Origin: Alphaproteobacteria bacterium
GTDB taxonomy: Bacteria; Pseudomonadota; Alphaproteobacteria; Sphingomonadales; Sphingomonadaceae
Length of the DNA: 15,060 nucleotides
Direction: 5' to 3'
NCBI GenBank assembly: GCA_028293005.1
Contig: JAQGLH010000282.1
Coordinates: forward strand, 1 to 15,060
Shown here: positions 14,825 through 15,060 of the stretch, piece after piece
How positions within the stretch are numbered: position 1 is the stretch's first letter
Layout: every line of letters begins with the position of its first letter
Program-made: the position numbers and the translations under genes
The notes under the pieces: model-generated
Seen by the model: only the letters and a program-made list of their open reading frames with translations
Databases searched by the model: none
What the model was told of the DNA's origin: nothing

Positions 14825-14856
14825 CTCCGGCGCCGGTCGCTCGACCGGCGCCGGAG
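14825..14856. repeat. Perfect 15-bp inverted repeat immediately after the GST gene
   Basis: CTCCGGCGCCGGTCG (14825-14839) and its exact complement (14842-14856) are separated by two bases; as RNA it forms a 14-bp stem with a four-base loop. It begins eight bases past the GST stop. No T-run follows on either strand, so it is more likely an mRNA 3'-end stabiliser or an attenuating hairpin than a complete terminator. Confidence 0.6.
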
Positions 14857-14864
14857 GGAAAGCC

Positions 14865-15060
14865 TTAGATGAGGCCTTCAGCCTTGAGCGCGGCCTGGAC
14901 GCCCTCGCGTTGCGCGATGCGCCCGGTATAGGCATTCAGCGCCGGATATTTGGCCATGTCGATGCCGACCATCTTGGGCCACCCCAGAATCGTGAACAGA
15001 TAGGCGTCGGCAACGCTGAAGCGGTCGCCGACGAGATAATCGCGGGTCGAAAGCTCGTCG
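14865..15060 (-). CDS. Glutathione S-transferase, C-terminal part (gene cut by window edge)
   Basis: The last 64 codons and the TAA stop of a gene entering from the right edge. The peptide includes LSTRDYLVGDRFSVADAYLF, then TILGWPKMVGIDMAKYPALN and AYTGRIAQREGVQAALKAEG. The S-V-A-D-A-Y helix-capping motif and the L-x-W after it are hallmarks of the all-alpha C-terminal domain of bacterial GSTs (GstA/beta-class type). GSTs conjugate glutathione to electrophiles and also act as lyases, isomerases or dehalogenases in aromatic pathways. The N-terminal thioredoxin-fold domain lies outside the window, so class and role stay open. Confidence 0.88.
   Translation of the reverse strand, partial: DELSTRDYLVGDRFSVADAYLFTILGWPKMVGIDMAKYPALNAYTGRIAQREGVQAALKAEGLI

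Larger units (their letters stand above)
14549..14864. other. Intergenic region between the GST and SDR genes
   Basis: No gene is supported in these 316 bases. The region contains the perfect 15-bp inverted repeat at 14825-14856 just after the GST stop, and the intrinsic terminator at 14637-14669. The SDR ribosome site lies at its left end. The roughly 160 bases between the two hairpins have no recognised feature. Confidence 0.6.

Noticed and set aside
1..15060. Mobile elements, CRISPR arrays, tRNA or rRNA genes
   Set aside because: No transposase or integrase protein, no regularly spaced repeats and no tRNA-like cloverleaf or rRNA sequence were seen on either strand.

Overview
The window is high-GC DNA with short intergenic gaps. 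It reads as an aromatic-catabolism region of a sphingomonad-type alphaproteobacterium (Sphingomonas, Sphingobium or Novosphingobium type). This assignment is inferred from protein style, from a TonB-dependent receptor lying beside ring-hydroxylating dioxygenase genes, and from the phosphate-selective-type porin and the TIGR02444-family protein. No rRNA, tRNA, CRISPR array, transposase or integrase was seen.

Layout. Position 1-95 (minus) is the cut-off N-terminus of a probable NTF2-fold protein with its own promoter. From 6567 down to 390 on the minus strand lies a six-gene block: alpha/beta-hydrolase-fold protein, type I (VOC) extradiol dioxygenase, Rieske dioxygenase alpha subunit, beta subunit, PdxA-like dehydrogenase and an MFS carrier. 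Immediately upstream on the same strand are a TonB-dependent receptor (8990-6759) and a DHA2-type MFS efflux pump (10668-9250). An empty region of about 490 bp separates these from two plus-strand genes: an OprO/OprP-type porin with a probable TTG start, and a TIGR02444/DUF2390 protein. The right end returns to the minus strand with a UbiX-type flavin prenyltransferase, an SDR dehydrogenase, and the C-terminal end of a glutathione S-transferase followed by a good intrinsic terminator.

How the genes may work together (inference). The receptor or porin brings an aromatic compound across the outer membrane and the 12-TM MFS carrier takes it across the inner membrane. The Rieske dioxygenase makes a cis-dihydrodiol. 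The PdxA-like dehydrogenase rearomatises it, probably with decarboxylation as in TphB of terephthalate degradation, to give a catechol. The extradiol enzyme then opens the ring by meta cleavage, and the alpha/beta-hydrolase protein would act on the ring-cleavage product. No ferredoxin, reductase or transcription regulator lies in the window.

The most unusual point is that the alpha/beta-hydrolase-fold protein has Ala where the nucleophile should be (G-Q-A-Y-W instead of G-x-S-x-G), so it is unlikely to be a classical meta-cleavage hydrolase. The Rieske alpha subunit also lacks the usual Glu-Asn segment before its iron ligands, and the PdxA-like enzyme is altered in motifs that are conserved in true PdxA. 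Together these suggest a pathway with an unfamiliar substrate and perhaps an unfamiliar last step.
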